From contig NZ_LFZW01000001.1 in NCBI RefSeq assembly GCF_001183985.1, positions 4,155,431-4,219,430 of the forward strand: DNA of 64,000 bases. The letters run 5' to 3'. Under the pieces are notes generated by a model. It did not search any database and was not told the origin of the DNA. It saw only the letters and a list, made by a program, of their open reading frames with translations. How positions within the stretch are numbered: the first letter of the stretch is position 1; the number at the start of each line of letters is the position of its first letter. The translations under genes were made by a program, and so were the position numbers. Origin of the DNA: Peribacillus loiseleuriae. GTDB lineage: Bacteria > Bacillota > Bacilli > Bacillales > DSM-1321. Below are positions 62,585-64,000 of this stretch, piece after piece.

Positions 62585-63052
62585 CGGACTTTTTAATATT
62601 TGGCTACTTTTATTGTTTTTTGCTGTTGAATGAGAAACAAGCCTTCCTGAATTCTGCCCCCCACGACTGAAGCTGATCAGATTCTTTTTCACAAACATCC
62701 CATGAAAGATGCAAAGGGTAATATTTCAACATAATAGGAATACAATCTAATCATTGGACAACTCATTTGAACTAGTCGAATTGATGAACTGGATAAAACG
62801 GTTGCAACAACTAGTTGGGTTATTTGAATTAAGCAGGTATTGTTAGATAGAGGTTATTTTGATGCCTATAAAGGAGATGACATCAAATAATGGGTGCAAG
62901 GAGTTAGTGTTAGATCAAATGACTGACGACATATCAAATATTTCAAGGGAATTTCAAGTAACAATGAACTTTTCCATTCATCGAGCTTTCATTTCCAAGT
63001 TAGAAACTGTGCTTTTATTAAAAACAGAAAGAGAAGAAAAAGTGGAGGGAAG
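62585..63052. other. Region upstream of the TerC-family gene
   Basis: About 470 bases. An open frame from 62859 lacks a matching ribosome site and a recognisable fold, and I leave it out. No yybP-ykoY manganese riboswitch motif is seen. Confidence 0.45.
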
Positions 63053-63733
63053 ATGCAAGAATTTTTCAAAATATTTTTCATAAATTTAATATGCGACATT
63101 GACAATATGCTTATCTTAGGAACCATTTTGCGAAATCATTCTTGCTTACACTTAACCATTCCTGCAGCAATGCTCCTTACATTTACACGAACTATTTATG
63201 TCATTTTAATTGATAGACTTTCATATGTCCCAATGTTACAAATGCTGATGGGTATCATATTGCTTTTTATAGCCTACAAAGTTGTAACCACATTAATATG
63301 GGAGGAAGATCAATATAGCCATTCAACTCGCTCTACTAATTCAAAGGTGAAAGTATTGTTGCTTCTTGCGGCTACAGACTTTTTAATTTCATTAGATAAT
63401 GTAATTGTCATTTCTAGAATTTCACAACACGTGGTGCCAGTTATCATAGGGATATTTTGTGGTCTTCTAATTTCACTCTTTTTTTTGCCACTAATTATCA
63501 AGCTTGTGAAAACTTTTTTTTGGATCAATATCATTGCTGGGGGTTTCATTACTCTAAATGCAATCAATAGTATTGTAAACGACCCAAAATTAGCGAACTG
63601 GATCGATTACATTAATTACTTGTTTCCAAATGCGAATATTGTAAACTTGGTGACTAACGGTGCAGTCATCCTTACTATAATAATAGGTATATTTTCGTAT
63701 ATAAAGCATCACCGTATAACGATACATAGGTAG
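63053..63733 (+). CDS. TerC-family membrane protein (YjbE/MeeF-like)
   Basis: A 226-residue protein with about seven helices. The two inverted-repeat motifs of the TerC family are visible: CDIDNMLILGTIL near the N-terminus and ISLDNVIVISRIS in the middle, each with the conserved Asp of the putative metal path. Members of this family export Mn2+ and metallate secreted enzymes. The shorter YjbE-type members such as this one are less studied. GGAGGG precedes ATG 63053. Confidence 0.85.
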   Translation: MQEFFKIFFINLICDIDNMLILGTILRNHSCLHLTIPAAMLLTFTRTIYVILIDRLSYVPMLQMLMGIILLFIAYKVVTTLIWEEDQYSHSTRSTNSKVKVLLLLAATDFLISLDNVIVISRISQHVVPVIIGIFCGLLISLFFLPLIIKLVKTFFWINIIAGGFITLNAINSIVNDPKLANWIDYINYLFPNANIVNLVTNGAVILTIIIGIFSYIKHHRITIHR

Positions 63734-63898
63734 CATGAAGATGCTTATTTTTTTAGAAATTATACGTACTTTTCTCGTCAAACTAAATTTGCGAATATTT
63801 GATCAATCCCCTACCAATAAACCCTTAAAAAAGTTCTTCCTGAATTTATGCTTTAGGATTTGTAAATAAGTAAGCATAAAATATAAAACTTTTAGTTA

Positions 63899-63923
63899 AA
63901 CCGCTAAATCATTAGTGGTTTTT
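63899..63923 (+). terminator. Terminator downstream of the TerC-family gene
   Basis: AACCGCTAA / TTAGTGGTT stem (one mismatch) with a 4-base loop, followed by TTTCC. Confidence 0.6.
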
Positions 63924-64000
63924 CCTATGTCGCAGTTTGTGAAATATGCTGCAATACCATTTTCAAGATGATAACTAAAAAAGACACAATTTCTTATACA

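Noticed and set aside
62585-63052. A manganese (yybP-ykoY) riboswitch before the TerC-family gene
   Set aside because: The conserved GGGGAGTAG-type sequences of that class are absent.
62859-63083. ORF of 74 residues ahead of the TerC-family gene
   Set aside because: No ribosome site for its ATG and no fold recognised. It overlaps the well-supported TerC start.
1-64000. CRISPR arrays, tRNA or rRNA genes, intact transposases, prophage
   Set aside because: No regularly spaced direct repeats, tRNA-like cloverleaf ends, rRNA core sequences, transposase or phage structural proteins were seen.

Overview
The window looks like a chromosomal segment of a low-GC, spore-forming Bacillaceae/Planococcaceae-type Firmicute. 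Supporting this are the AT-rich sequence, strong AGGAGG ribosome sites, homologues of Bacillus SwrC, KimA (behind a ydaO-type c-di-AMP riboswitch), AsnO, YtaF, BcrC and MprF, and the small Bacillus families DUF1659, DUF2922 and DUF5342-like. I see no rRNA, tRNA, CRISPR array, intact transposase or prophage. The species cannot be named from the sequence alone.

Layout. 0-10 kb: the end of an SDR gene, a broken DHFR-family gene, a cupin, the DUF1659/DUF2922 pair flanked by a duplicated 3' end of an RND pump gene, the RND pump with its divergent TetR regulator and a visible operator/promoter, a DUF1761 protein, and broken AraC/GyrI and SRPBCC genes. 10-24 kb: a PHP phosphoesterase, a GH2 glycosidase with a divergent AraC regulator and a cre-like site, an amino-acid permease, the c-di-AMP riboswitch with kimA, an MFS pump, and a LysE/RhtB exporter with an XRE-cupin regulator. 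24-30 kb: a degraded zone with remnants of GNAT, MFS, alcohol dehydrogenase and membrane genes, containing one intact PepSY + 69-residue-repeat protein cassette. 30-45 kb: a cell-envelope block with asnO, an LCP ligase, two paralogous XRE-DUF1232 genes around ytaF, a RodA-type SEDS protein, a phosphoesterase, tatC, bcrC and mprF. 45-52 kb: two more LysE exporters, AraC, an HxlR/SDR pair, SRPBCC, and a second, decaying PepSY/repeat-protein cassette.

52-62 kb is the most coherent metabolic unit. All genes are on the minus strand: gntP-family permease, larE, a PrpR_N/AAA+/Fis regulator, a DUF1537 four-carbon acid-sugar kinase, a PdxA2-type dehydrogenase and a LarA-superfamily (nickel-pincer) racemase/epimerase. 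The likely job is uptake of a tetronate (threonate/erythronate-like acid), stereochemical correction by the LarA homologue, phosphorylation, and oxidative decarboxylation towards dihydroxyacetone phosphate. cre-like sites lie upstream of the kinase operon and of gntP. LarB and LarC are not in the window.

The window is also rich in non-coding repeats. At least four dispersed families (called A to D here) have two to four copies each: A, about 200 bp with a degenerate coding look; B, a modular hairpin element of 50-155 bp; C, MITE-like with GTTCAAAAAG terminal inverted repeats; D, about 115 bp, once overlapping the end of a gene. Several genes carry single-base frameshifts, some in homopolymers, so either many pseudogenes exist or base-calling errors contribute.
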